From the NCBI GenBank assembly GCA_965368175.1, contig CBDULX010000004.1, forward strand, positions 1-40,907: 40,907 nt of DNA, given 5' to 3'. Made by a program: the position numbers and the translations under genes. Below the pieces are notes generated by a model. It saw nothing but the letters and a program-made list of their open reading frames with translations, was not told the origin of the DNA and did no database searches. Source of the DNA: CBDULX01 sp965368175. Lineage in GTDB: Bacteria; Pseudomonadota; Gammaproteobacteria; SZUA-229. Below, one piece after another: positions 15,492 through 23,467 of the stretch (the stretch's first letter is position 1; the number at the start of each line of letters is the position of its first letter).

Positions 15492-17768
15492 ATGAATATT
15501 CTTGAAATATTGCGAAAGCTGACTCAGGAGGTGAACCATGCAGCTGATCTTAAATCTGCACTTAATATTATTGTGCAAAGAATCAGGGTGGTCATCAATG
15601 CAGATGCTGTATCGGTCTATTTCAGGGACTTAAATCAGCAGCGGCTGGTCCTGATGGCTACAGATGGCCTCAATCCATCGGCAATAGGCAAGGTCAGCTT
15701 CGCATTTACCGAAGGTCTGGTGGGAAGGGTGTACCGCCGAGCAGAGGCTCTCAACCTTGAAGATGCCGTAGTGCATCCCGATTACCGATTTAAAGTTGAA
15801 ACCTCAGAGGAGCCATTACATGGTTTTCTGGGTGTCCCTGTAATTCAGCATAGGGAGGTGCTGGGTGTGCTGGTCGTACGGCATAAAACAATCATGCCAT
15901 TTTCCGCAGATGAAGAAACACTGTTGATGACACTGGCAGCGCAACTGGCGGGGGCAATTTCACATGCTGAAGTGCGTGGTGAAGCGACCCAGTTATTGAC
16001 CAGTCAACAACCATCTGCCTTCAAGATGAAAGGGGTGAGTGGCTCTTCCGGTTTTGCCATAGGTGAAGCAGTAGTGGTGTACCCACATGCCAACCTCAGT
16101 GCCGTACCGGACCAGAAAATCAGTGGAGCAGAAATCAGGCAACAAACTCAGGCCTTTGAACTGGCTATTGCGGCAGTAGAGGCTGATATCCGGGGGTTTT
16201 CCCGGAAAATGAACAGTTCAATGACGTCGGAGAATGCCGCCCTGTTCGATGCCTTCCTGTTAATGTTACGAAGTGAAACAATTGTTCTGAAAACCATAGA
16301 GCGTATCCAGGCAGGTAACTGGGCGCAGGGGGCACTGCGCGACACTATTATGGAACATGTGCTGCAGTTTGAAAACATGGATGATCCTTACCTGCGTGAG
16401 AGGGCTAGCGATATTACAGATCTGGGGTGTCGGATACTGATGTACCTGCAATCCAATCAGCCAGTCGTGCCTGACATCAGCGGTCCTACCGTGTTGGTGG
16501 GTGAAGAGGTCACCGTGTCCCACCTGGCTGAAGTTCCCACCGAATATCTGGTTGCTATAGTGTCAGCCAAAGGTTCTCGAGCATCCCATGTTGCCATACT
16601 ATCGCATGCCTTAGGCATACCTGCGGTGATGGGCCTGGGAGATTTGCCGATCAGCCAGGTAAAAGGTAAAACCATGATGGTGGATGGCTACAGCGGTATT
16701 ATCCATGTCAATCCCAGTCTGTCCTTACAAAAAGAATTTCGTGCACTGATTCGCGAAGAGCAGAAAATGCTTGAGGAGCTGGAGCCATTAATACAATTGC
16801 CGGCTGAAACGCTTGATGGCAAACATATTCGTTTGTGTGTGAACACCGGTTTGCTGGCTGATATCACCCCATCAATTCGAAGTGGTGCTGAAGGTGTTGG
16901 CCTTTATCGTACCGAGATTCCATTTCTGGTTCGGGATGGTTTTCCCGGGGAAGATGAGCAAACTGAAATTTATAAACAGGTACTGGATGGTTTTTTACCA
17001 CGACCAGTCACCTTTCGAACTCTGGATATCGGGGGTGATAAGGAGTTGCCCTATTTTCCTATTAAGGAATCCAACCCGTTTCTCGGATGGCGTGGTATTC
17101 GTATAATGCTGGATCATCCAGAACTGTTCCTCACCCAGATACGGGCCATTTTAAAAGCCAGTGAAAATCGGAATAATTTGAAATTAATGTTACCCATGAT
17201 CAGCGATGTCTCTGAGGTGGATGCCGCCATTGTTATTATTCGAAAAGCATATGATGAATTGATCGAAGAAGGGTTTAATATCAGCTTCCCAGAAACAGGT
17301 GTTATGATAGAGGTTCCATCTGCGGCCTACCAAATTAATGCATTGTCGAGACGGGTGGATTTCTTTTCCATCGGCAGCAATGATTTAACCCAGTATCTGC
17401 TGGCGGTAGATCGAAACAACACTCGGGTGGCCGATTTGTATAACAGTCTGCATCCAGCTGTGATTGGCTCAATTAACCAGATTATACGGGATGCACACAT
17501 CTGTCATAAACCGGTAAGTGTCTGTGGCGAAATGGCGGGTGATCCGGCATCGGCCCTGTTGCTTCTTGGACTGGGAGTTGATAGCCTGAGCATGAGTGTG
17601 GGCAGTCTGTTAAAAGTTAAATGGGTAATTCGTTCGTTTACCATGGAAAAAGCTAAACAGCTGGCAGAAACTGCTTTAAAAATGGAATCGGCTATAGATG
17701 TTCAAAACTTGTTGAAGAATGCACTCGAGCAGGAAAACATGGCTGCTCTGGTACGAACGATAAATTAG
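15492..17768 (+). CDS. ptsP: Nitrogen-PTS enzyme I (phosphoenolpyruvate-protein phosphotransferase PtsP)
   Basis: PtsP takes phosphate from PEP and passes it to NPr (PtsO), the start of the regulatory PTS-Ntr chain. The 758-residue protein has an N-terminal GAF domain (about 15-155; NADAVSVYFRD, GFLGVPVIQHREVLGVLVVRH). Enzyme I follows: the phosphohistidine H366 in GSRASHVAILSHALGIPAVMG, and a TIM-barrel PEP-binding domain with GVGLYRTEIPFL, FRTLDIGGDKELPYF and NPFLGWRGIR. The active cysteine is C678 in SVCGEMAGDP. The GAF domain separates it from sugar-PTS enzyme I. No rppH upstream and no ptsN/ptsO nearby, unlike E. coli. A 39-codon membrane peptide follows by 19 bp. Confidence 0.95.
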   Translation: MNILEILRKLTQEVNHAADLKSALNIIVQRIRVVINADAVSVYFRDLNQQRLVLMATDGLNPSAIGKVSFAFTEGLVGRVYRRAEALNLEDAVVHPDYRFKVETSEEPLHGFLGVPVIQHREVLGVLVVRHKTIMPFSADEETLLMTLAAQLAGAISHAEVRGEATQLLTSQQPSAFKMKGVSGSSGFAIGEAVVVYPHANLSAVPDQKISGAEIRQQTQAFELAIAAVEADIRGFSRKMNSSMTSENAALFDAFLLMLRSETIVLKTIERIQAGNWAQGALRDTIMEHVLQFENMDDPYLRERASDITDLGCRILMYLQSNQPVVPDISGPTVLVGEEVTVSHLAEVPTEYLVAIVSAKGSRASHVAILSHALGIPAVMGLGDLPISQVKGKTMMVDGYSGIIHVNPSLSLQKEFRALIREEQKMLEELEPLIQLPAETLDGKHIRLCVNTGLLADITPSIRSGAEGVGLYRTEIPFLVRDGFPGEDEQTEIYKQVLDGFLPRPVTFRTLDIGGDKELPYFPIKESNPFLGWRGIRIMLDHPELFLTQIRAILKASENRNNLKLMLPMISDVSEVDAAIVIIRKAYDELIEEGFNISFPETGVMIEVPSAAYQINALSRRVDFFSIGSNDLTQYLLAVDRNNTRVADLYNSLHPAVIGSINQIIRDAHICHKPVSVCGEMAGDPASALLLLGLGVDSLSMSVGSLLKVKWVIRSFTMEKAKQLAETALKMESAIDVQNLLKNALEQENMAALVRTIN

Positions 17769-17787
17769 TGTGCTATGAGGCGATAAT

Positions 17788-17907
17788 ATGAAACTGTTCT
17801 GGATTGTGCTTACACTGGCTCTGTTATTTGTGATTGGCTCGGCCGGTATGATGCGTTACTTTGATAATAAGTCGGTGACAAAAAAAGACAAGCCTGACGA
17901 GTCCTGA
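17788..17907 (+). CDS. Small single-span membrane peptide downstream of ptsP
   Basis: A 39-codon frame starts at ATG 17788 with GAGG about 8 bp upstream and ends at TGA 17905. It encodes MKLFWIVLTLALLFVIGSAG followed by MMRYFDNKS and a Lys/Asp/Glu tail. This is one hydrophobic span with a charged C-terminus. It lies 19 bp after ptsP and is probably cotranscribed. I do not recognise a family. The good ribosome binding site and clean topology support it, but it could be spurious. Confidence 0.5.
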   Translation: MKLFWIVLTLALLFVIGSAGMMRYFDNKSVTKKDKPDES

Positions 17908-17954
17908 GCAGTCAATTAATAACTTTAAAATCTGGTTTTATGATTTTTACTGAT

Positions 17955-17984
17955 TCTGCTATAAATAAATCTGCTATAAATAAA
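17955..17984. repeat. Two perfect tandem copies of a 15-bp AT-rich unit upstream of sps
   Basis: TCTGCTATAAATAAA occurs twice head to tail, about 95 bp before the sps start. It could be a chance duplication or part of the promoter region; each unit contains a TATAAA-like hexamer. Confidence 0.6.
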
Positions 17985-18077
17985 TATACATATAAAATAT
18001 TTAGTGTTGCCTCTAAATCAAAAATATCTTAATAACTTGTTGAGATTTCAGTTTGATGTACAAATTAAAATAGAGTT

Positions 18078-20237
18078 ATGAATAATATGAAACCCGAAAA
18101 GGATAAGCTTTATCTGTTATTAATCAGTGTACATGGCCTGATTCGTGGTCATGACCTGGAATTGGGCCGGGATGCCGATACTGGCGGACAAACCAAATAC
18201 GTGGTGGAACTGGCGCGAGCTCTGGGTGAGTGTTCAGAAGTCGCAAGGGTTGATCTGGTGACTCGGCGAATAGATGATAAATCTGTCAGCAGTGATTATT
18301 CCAGACATATTGAGCCACTGGGTAATAAAGTTAATATCATTCGCATAGACTGTGCAGATCAGGTGTATTTACCCAAAGAGCAGCTTTGGGATCATCTCGA
18401 TAACTTTGCCGATAATTTACTGCATTATATCCATACTAATAAACTCAGTCCTCATATCATTCACAGTCATTATGCAGACGCTGGCTATGTAGGTACACGT
18501 TTGTCACATCAATTAAGTGTTCCTCTGGTTCACACCGGGCATTCATTGGGGCGCAGTAAACGAAAGCATTTACTGGCCAGTGGTGTAAAGGGTGATGCTA
18601 TTGAAAAACGCTATCACATGTCGCGTCGAATTAATGCCGAAGAGACGACTCTGGGTGTTGCTGAGAGAGTTATTACCAGTACTCATCAGGAGATAGAAGA
18701 ACAGTATGGCTTATATGACTACTATCAACCTGACCAGATGAGAGTGGTACCACCAGGCACGGATTTAACAAAATTTCATCCACCTATAGGTGATGAGCCT
18801 GACAGTGATATAGCCCGCGAGCTGGTACGGTTTTTCAGAGACCCGGATAAGCACATGGTGCTGGCTTTATCCCGGCCGGATCAGAGAAAAAACATCGTCA
18901 CCCTGATTGAAGCTTTTGGTGAAAACGATACTTTACAGCAGGTTGCCAACCTGGTGATTATTGCCGGCAACCGCGAGGATATTCGGGATATGGAGGTCGG
19001 TGCTCAGGAAGTGCTTACCGATATATTACTCACCATCGATCAATATGATTTATATGGTCGAGTGGCTTATCCTAAACATCATGCGTCGGGTGACGTGCCA
19101 GTCATTTATCGTCTGGCGGCCTTATCCGGTGGTGTGTTTATCAATCCGGCCTTAACCGAGCCCTTCGGCTTAACCCTGATTGAAGCGGCGGCCAGTGGTT
19201 TACCCATTGTGGCAACGGAAGACGGTGGGCCACTGGATATCATTGAAAACTGTCGTAATGGTTATCTAATTGATCCACTGGATAAGGAATTAATTGCAGA
19301 AACATTACTCGCTGTTCTCAACGATAAGGGAAAGTGGCAGCAAATGGCTGAAAATGGCATCGCCGGTGTCAATGAGCATTATTCATGGCAAGCTCATGCC
19401 GAAAAATATCTGAAAGTTATCAAGCCGATTATTGAGAAAACAGAGCCTGTGGTGCGCATGGAGCTGCATCGTCGATCCATGCTCTATGTTAATCGCGCCA
19501 TGTTCTCGGATCTGGATCAGAGTTTGCTCGGTGATCCGAAATATTTACCCAATTTCACTCATGTTTTAAAAGAAAATTCCAGATGCAGCAGTTTTGGCAT
19601 AGCCACCGGGCGTCGTCTGGATTCAGCGTTGAAACTGATCAAAAGTCATAAAATCCCACATCCAGATGTTCTGGTTACCAGCCTGGGAACAGAGATTTAT
19701 TACGGACCAAATTTGACCCGAGACACAGCCTGGGCCGATCACATCGATTATTTATGGCGCCCAGCAAAAGTTCGCGCCATACTAAATGACCTGCCTGGAC
19801 TTCGTCTGCAACCCAAAGTGGAGCAAAGCCGTTATAAGATCAGCTATTACTATGATGCTGCCAAAGCGCCCGAAGTGGATGAAATCAGACAGCTGTTGTT
19901 GCAGCACGAACAAACCGTTAATGTGGTGTTTTCTTTTGGTCAGTACCTGGACATAGTGCCGGTGCGAGCATCCAAAGGGCTGGCTTTGCGCTGGTATGCC
20001 GAGCAGTGGGATATTCCACTTGATCATATTCTGGCGGCCGGGGGCTCGGGTGCGGATGAAGACATGATTCGAGGTAATACACTGGCAGTACTGGTGGCCA
20101 ATCGGCACAATGAAGAATTGTCGGACCTGATTGAGCTGGAGCGAGTGTATTTCGCGAAAAAACCTTATGCGGCAGGGATTCTTGAAGCAATCGATTATTA
20201 TGATTTTTTTCATAGCTGTAAGGTGCCGTCCAGGTGA
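18078..20237 (+). CDS. sps: Sucrose-phosphate synthase with C-terminal SPP-like HAD domain
   Basis: SPS makes sucrose-6-phosphate from UDP-glucose and fructose-6-phosphate. The 719-residue protein starts with the family signature HGLIRGHDLELGRDADTGGQ. It continues with GT4 motifs (HSHYADAGYVGTRLS, HTGHSLGRSKRK, RVVPPGTDL, ALSRPDQRKNI, EPFGLTLIEAAASG). Residues from about 465 form a HAD domain related to sucrose-phosphate phosphatase. In it D478-L-D480, T510 and K633 are present, but the last motif reads GGSGAD (655-660) where SPP enzymes have GDSGND. Its phosphatase activity is therefore uncertain. The TGA overlaps the GTG of the broken spp by GTGA. It leads the sucrose/glucan block. Confidence 0.94.
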   Translation: MNNMKPEKDKLYLLLISVHGLIRGHDLELGRDADTGGQTKYVVELARALGECSEVARVDLVTRRIDDKSVSSDYSRHIEPLGNKVNIIRIDCADQVYLPKEQLWDHLDNFADNLLHYIHTNKLSPHIIHSHYADAGYVGTRLSHQLSVPLVHTGHSLGRSKRKHLLASGVKGDAIEKRYHMSRRINAEETTLGVAERVITSTHQEIEEQYGLYDYYQPDQMRVVPPGTDLTKFHPPIGDEPDSDIARELVRFFRDPDKHMVLALSRPDQRKNIVTLIEAFGENDTLQQVANLVIIAGNREDIRDMEVGAQEVLTDILLTIDQYDLYGRVAYPKHHASGDVPVIYRLAALSGGVFINPALTEPFGLTLIEAAASGLPIVATEDGGPLDIIENCRNGYLIDPLDKELIAETLLAVLNDKGKWQQMAENGIAGVNEHYSWQAHAEKYLKVIKPIIEKTEPVVRMELHRRSMLYVNRAMFSDLDQSLLGDPKYLPNFTHVLKENSRCSSFGIATGRRLDSALKLIKSHKIPHPDVLVTSLGTEIYYGPNLTRDTAWADHIDYLWRPAKVRAILNDLPGLRLQPKVEQSRYKISYYYDAAKAPEVDEIRQLLLQHEQTVNVVFSFGQYLDIVPVRASKGLALRWYAEQWDIPLDHILAAGGSGADEDMIRGNTLAVLVANRHNEELSDLIELERVYFAKKPYAAGILEAIDYYDFFHSCKVPSR

Positions 20238-20451
20238 GTGGTTTATTATTGTGTACCGATCTCGATCGCACATTATTACCCAGTGGTCCGCTGCCTGAAT
20301 CTGAACAGGCACGGAATAACCATCAGTCAAAACACTGTCTCTTGCGCTGGGAAATTTTTTAGGCATGAATGGTAATTACAGCGCTGGTATACTCGAAGGC
20401 GTAGCCGATTTTATTCCACAGGCAGAATTCTGCTTGCGAGGTGGAGCATGA
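20234..20451 (+). pseudogene. spp: Sucrose-6-phosphate phosphatase gene with central deletion
   Basis: From GTG 20234 the frame reads VSGLLLCTDLDRTLLPSGPL then PESEQAR. This is the N-terminus of SPP with HAD motif I (usually DLDGTLLPNG). It then runs into unrelated residues and stops at TAG 20360-20362. In another frame, 20365-20451 reads NGNYSAGILEGVADFIPQ and ends at a TGA overlapping the fructokinase ATG; this resembles the SPP C-terminus. About 27 codons of the front and 26 of the end remain of a gene that should be about 250 codons. Both operon overlaps (GTGA with sps, ATGA with fructokinase) survive. The remnant lacks motifs II-IV and cannot be active. Confidence 0.82.
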
Positions 20452-21344
20452 GTAATCCCACAAGTTATTCAAGGCCCGTTGTATTTGGTGAGGTATTGTT
20501 CGATTGTTTTCCAGACGGTAGTCGCGTTCTCGGTGGTGCACCGTTTAATGTGGCATGGCACTGTCAGGCATTTGGTTTACAGCCGCTGTTAATATCCCGG
20601 GTTGGAAATGATCCGCTGGGACGGGAAGTGAGAGATGCTATGCTCCACTGGGGTATGGATACATCCGGTTTGCAACTGGATTCCGCCCATGCCACCGGTA
20701 TTGTGGATGTCAGTTTCCATGATGGCGAGCCATCCTATAATATCGTCGAAAACAGTGCCTGGGATTTTATTGACCATCAGGCAACCCCGGACATTGATCA
20801 ACATAGCGTTTTATACCACGGTTCTCTAGCCCTGAGGCATCCGGTAGCGGCCAGCAGTCTGGAAGATTTGAAAGAAAAGTGCTCAACATCGATATTTATC
20901 GATGTCAATCTTCGCCCGCCCTGGTGGGAGCTATCATTGATTGAAAGCATTCTCCAGCAAAGCCAGTGGATAAAACTTAATATTGATGAGCTGGCTCTGA
21001 TCGTGCCGCAACAGGAGGATACCGAGTCCAGAGTTCGATATCTGTTGTCAAATCTTGATGTTGAGTTAATCGTTATCACTCAGGGTAGTGCCGGTGCAAT
21101 GGCAGTAACCCGGAATGAGAGTTGCTCAGTTCAGCCAGATCATACCAGTCATGTGGTGGATACTGTGGGTGCCGGTGATGCATTTAGTAGTGTATTATTA
21201 TTAGGCTTGCACAAGGCCTGGTCTTTGCAGGTAATATTGAATCGTGCGCAGCAGTTTGCCAGCGCAGTAGTAAGCCAGCGTGGCGCTACTACACAGGATA
21301 AAGCATTCTATAAACCGTTTATCAATGCCTGGGATTTGAAATAA
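20448..21344 (+). CDS. Fructokinase (PfkB family)
   Basis: It phosphorylates fructose to fructose-6-phosphate. The 298-residue protein has FGEVLFDCFPDGSRVLGGAPFNVAWH, the PfkB N-terminal sugar-binding region. It also has FIDVNLRPPWW, a KLNIDEL segment typical of fructokinases, and the C-terminal anion hole and base DTVGAGDAF with D244. It is read in the sps direction and starts inside the stop of the spp remnant (ATGA), with GAGGTGGAG just upstream. Amylosucrase, the next gene, releases fructose, so this enzyme returns that fructose to central metabolism and SPS. Confidence 0.92.
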   Translation: MSNPTSYSRPVVFGEVLFDCFPDGSRVLGGAPFNVAWHCQAFGLQPLLISRVGNDPLGREVRDAMLHWGMDTSGLQLDSAHATGIVDVSFHDGEPSYNIVENSAWDFIDHQATPDIDQHSVLYHGSLALRHPVAASSLEDLKEKCSTSIFIDVNLRPPWWELSLIESILQQSQWIKLNIDELALIVPQQEDTESRVRYLLSNLDVELIVITQGSAGAMAVTRNESCSVQPDHTSHVVDTVGAGDAFSSVLLLGLHKAWSLQVILNRAQQFASAVVSQRGATTQDKAFYKPFINAWDLK

Positions 21345-21441
21345 CAGTTGTTGACTGATTTACCAGACGACTGATTAAAATCAAAAAACCTTAGCTGGAT
21401 CGATGTCACAATCAACCTAATTCTTTTGCGTAACTAAAACG

Positions 21442-23397
21442 ATGTATGAACAAGTCTCACATTCCTTACTCAACGAAATATTAATCAAGTTAAATCCCGA
21501 AATTAAGCAGCAGGAGTTGAGGCATTTTTATACTCGACTCGGTGCTAATTTCTACGCTATATATTCCCTGTTCCATCTATTATACGGAGATCGGAAAGAC
21601 TTTGAAGAACAGGCCTTATGTCTGGTTGAGACAATGGCTCGACAGTATATCGACCGTTCTGAATACCTTAAATCTAAAGATATCGAGCGCGAAAAAGACC
21701 ATAACTGGTTTTTGAGTGAGAAATGGGTAGGCATGGCCCTGTATACCGATGGTTTTGCCGAGAATTTGAGTGGGCTTAAAGATCGGCTGAGTTATTTTCA
21801 GGAGCTCGGAGTCAATATGATTCACATCATGCCGATTCTGGAATGTCCGGATGGCAAGAGTGATGGTGGTTATGCAATCAGTGATTTTCGACGTGTGGAT
21901 ACACGTATCGGCAATAATGATGATTTACATGAGTTAAGTGAATCACTGAAAAAGCGTGATATTTTGTTAACCATGGATGTAGTGGTGAATCATACTTCTA
22001 ACGAACATGAATGGGCAAAGCGCGCACGCAAGGGCGAAAAAAAATATCAGGATTATTATTACCTGTTCGATAATCGTGAAATCCCCGATATGTTTGAAGA
22101 AACCATGCCAGAAGTCTTCCCGGAAACCGCACCTGGAAATTTCACCTGGGATGATGAAATGAATAAATGGGTGATGACGGTATTCAATGACTTCCAGTGG
22201 GATCTAAATTACAGCAATCCTGCCGTGTTTATTGAAATGCTCGACATTATCCTGTTCTGGGGTAATCAGGGTGCGGATATTATTCGACTTGATGCGGTGG
22301 CTTTCCTGTGGAAAAAAATTGGCAGTGCCTGTCAGAATGAAAGGGAAGCCCATCTGATATTGCAACTGATGAAAGACTGCTGTCAGGTCACGACACCCGG
22401 TGTACTGTTTATTGCAGAAGCTATTGTGGTGCCATCTGAAATCATAAAATATTTCGGTGAAGATGCTATCAATGCCAAGGAATGCGAGATTGCTTATAAT
22501 GCAACCTTCATGGCTTTACTCTGGGATGCGGTGGCTACCAAGAATGCCAAACTGTTATACCAGGGTCTAAGAAGTCTGCCAGACAAACTGGAGCGGGCCA
22601 CCTGGTTAAACTACGTCCGCTGTCATGATGATATCGGTCTCGGCTTTGATGATGCCGATATTCGTGCGGTGGGCTACGACCCGGCTAATCATCGCAAATT
22701 TCTTATTAATTACTTCACCGGTGAATTCAGTGATTCGGATGCCAGGGGGCTACCCTTTGGTCATAATCATAAAACCGGAGATGCACGTATTTCCGGTTCT
22801 CTGGCCTCACTGGTCGGACTGGAAACCGCGCTTAATGCTGACGATACAAAGCGTATTGAGAATGCCGTCCAGCACATTTTACTTTTGCACAGTCTGATAC
22901 TTTCGTTTGGTGGTATACCCCTGCTGTATTACGGTGATGAACTGGGAACCCTGAATGATTGCAATTACCTGAATGATGAACACAAGGCCCATGATAGTCG
23001 ATGGGCTCACCGGCCTAATTTTGACTGGGACAAAGCTGAGCTCAGGCATCAGCCGGGTAGCATTGAGTACAGGATTTTTAATGCTATTAAAAAGATGATT
23101 GCGGTGCGTAAGGAAATACCGGCATTTGCCGATTTTAATAATCGGGAACTGATTTTTGTTGAAAACCCGAATCTGTTTGTGTTTTCACGTTTTAACCTGA
23201 CTCGAACCACTGGCGGTGTGCTGGTAGTGGTGAACTTCGATGCCAAACCACAATATCTGGATTTGAATCATCCTTATATCAAATCGGTACTGTCACATGG
23301 ATATGTCAAAGATCTTATTTCAGGTGATACCCCGACTATGTTTAAAGACAAATTAGTCATACCACCTTATCATTTTTACTGGCTGACTGATCAGTAA
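21442..23397 (+). CDS. ams: Amylosucrase (GH13)
   Basis: Amylosucrase transfers glucose from sucrose to a growing alpha-1,4-glucan and frees fructose. The 651-residue protein has the amylosucrase N-terminal helical part and CPDGKSDGGYAISDFRRVD. It continues with VVNHTSNEHEWAKRA, TVFNDFQWDLNYSNP, nucleophile D284 in IIRLDAVAFLWKK, acid/base E326 in FIAEAIV, the RCHDDIG motif (H395, D396) and GGIPLLYYGDELGTLND. The C-terminal beta domain ends YHFYWLTDQ. All catalytic residues match the Neisseria polysaccharea enzyme (636 residues). The SDGGYA and long N-domain favour amylosucrase over sucrose phosphorylase. It follows fructokinase by 97 bp. The stop is next to a MITE end fragment. Confidence 0.94.
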   Translation: MYEQVSHSLLNEILIKLNPEIKQQELRHFYTRLGANFYAIYSLFHLLYGDRKDFEEQALCLVETMARQYIDRSEYLKSKDIEREKDHNWFLSEKWVGMALYTDGFAENLSGLKDRLSYFQELGVNMIHIMPILECPDGKSDGGYAISDFRRVDTRIGNNDDLHELSESLKKRDILLTMDVVVNHTSNEHEWAKRARKGEKKYQDYYYLFDNREIPDMFEETMPEVFPETAPGNFTWDDEMNKWVMTVFNDFQWDLNYSNPAVFIEMLDIILFWGNQGADIIRLDAVAFLWKKIGSACQNEREAHLILQLMKDCCQVTTPGVLFIAEAIVVPSEIIKYFGEDAINAKECEIAYNATFMALLWDAVATKNAKLLYQGLRSLPDKLERATWLNYVRCHDDIGLGFDDADIRAVGYDPANHRKFLINYFTGEFSDSDARGLPFGHNHKTGDARISGSLASLVGLETALNADDTKRIENAVQHILLLHSLILSFGGIPLLYYGDELGTLNDCNYLNDEHKAHDSRWAHRPNFDWDKAELRHQPGSIEYRIFNAIKKMIAVRKEIPAFADFNNRELIFVENPNLFVFSRFNLTRTTGGVLVVVNFDAKPQYLDLNHPYIKSVLSHGYVKDLISGDTPTMFKDKLVIPPYHFYWLTDQ

Positions 23398-23403
23398 CGT
23401 ACC

Positions 23404-23420
23404 ACTTGATCAGAGGCTCC
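23404..23420 (+). mobile_element. MITE end fragment
   Basis: ACTTGATCAGAGGCTCC matches the right end of the MITE family at 16 of 17 positions. No left end is seen. It starts 6 bp after the amylosucrase stop. Confidence 0.6.
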
Positions 23421-23467
23421 ATAGATATTGGTGTTTAAATTTTGATTAGCTGGAGAGGTTAGGCGAG

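Noticed and set aside
19782..20366. 194-codon minus-strand frame over the end of sps
   Set aside because: It is antisense to the conserved SPS domain and to the spp remnant, with no domain or ribosome site.
21442..23397. Calling the GH13 enzyme sucrose phosphorylase
   Set aside because: The long helical N-domain, SDGGYA, NHTSNEHEW and total length match amylosucrase; sucrose phosphorylases are about 500 residues.
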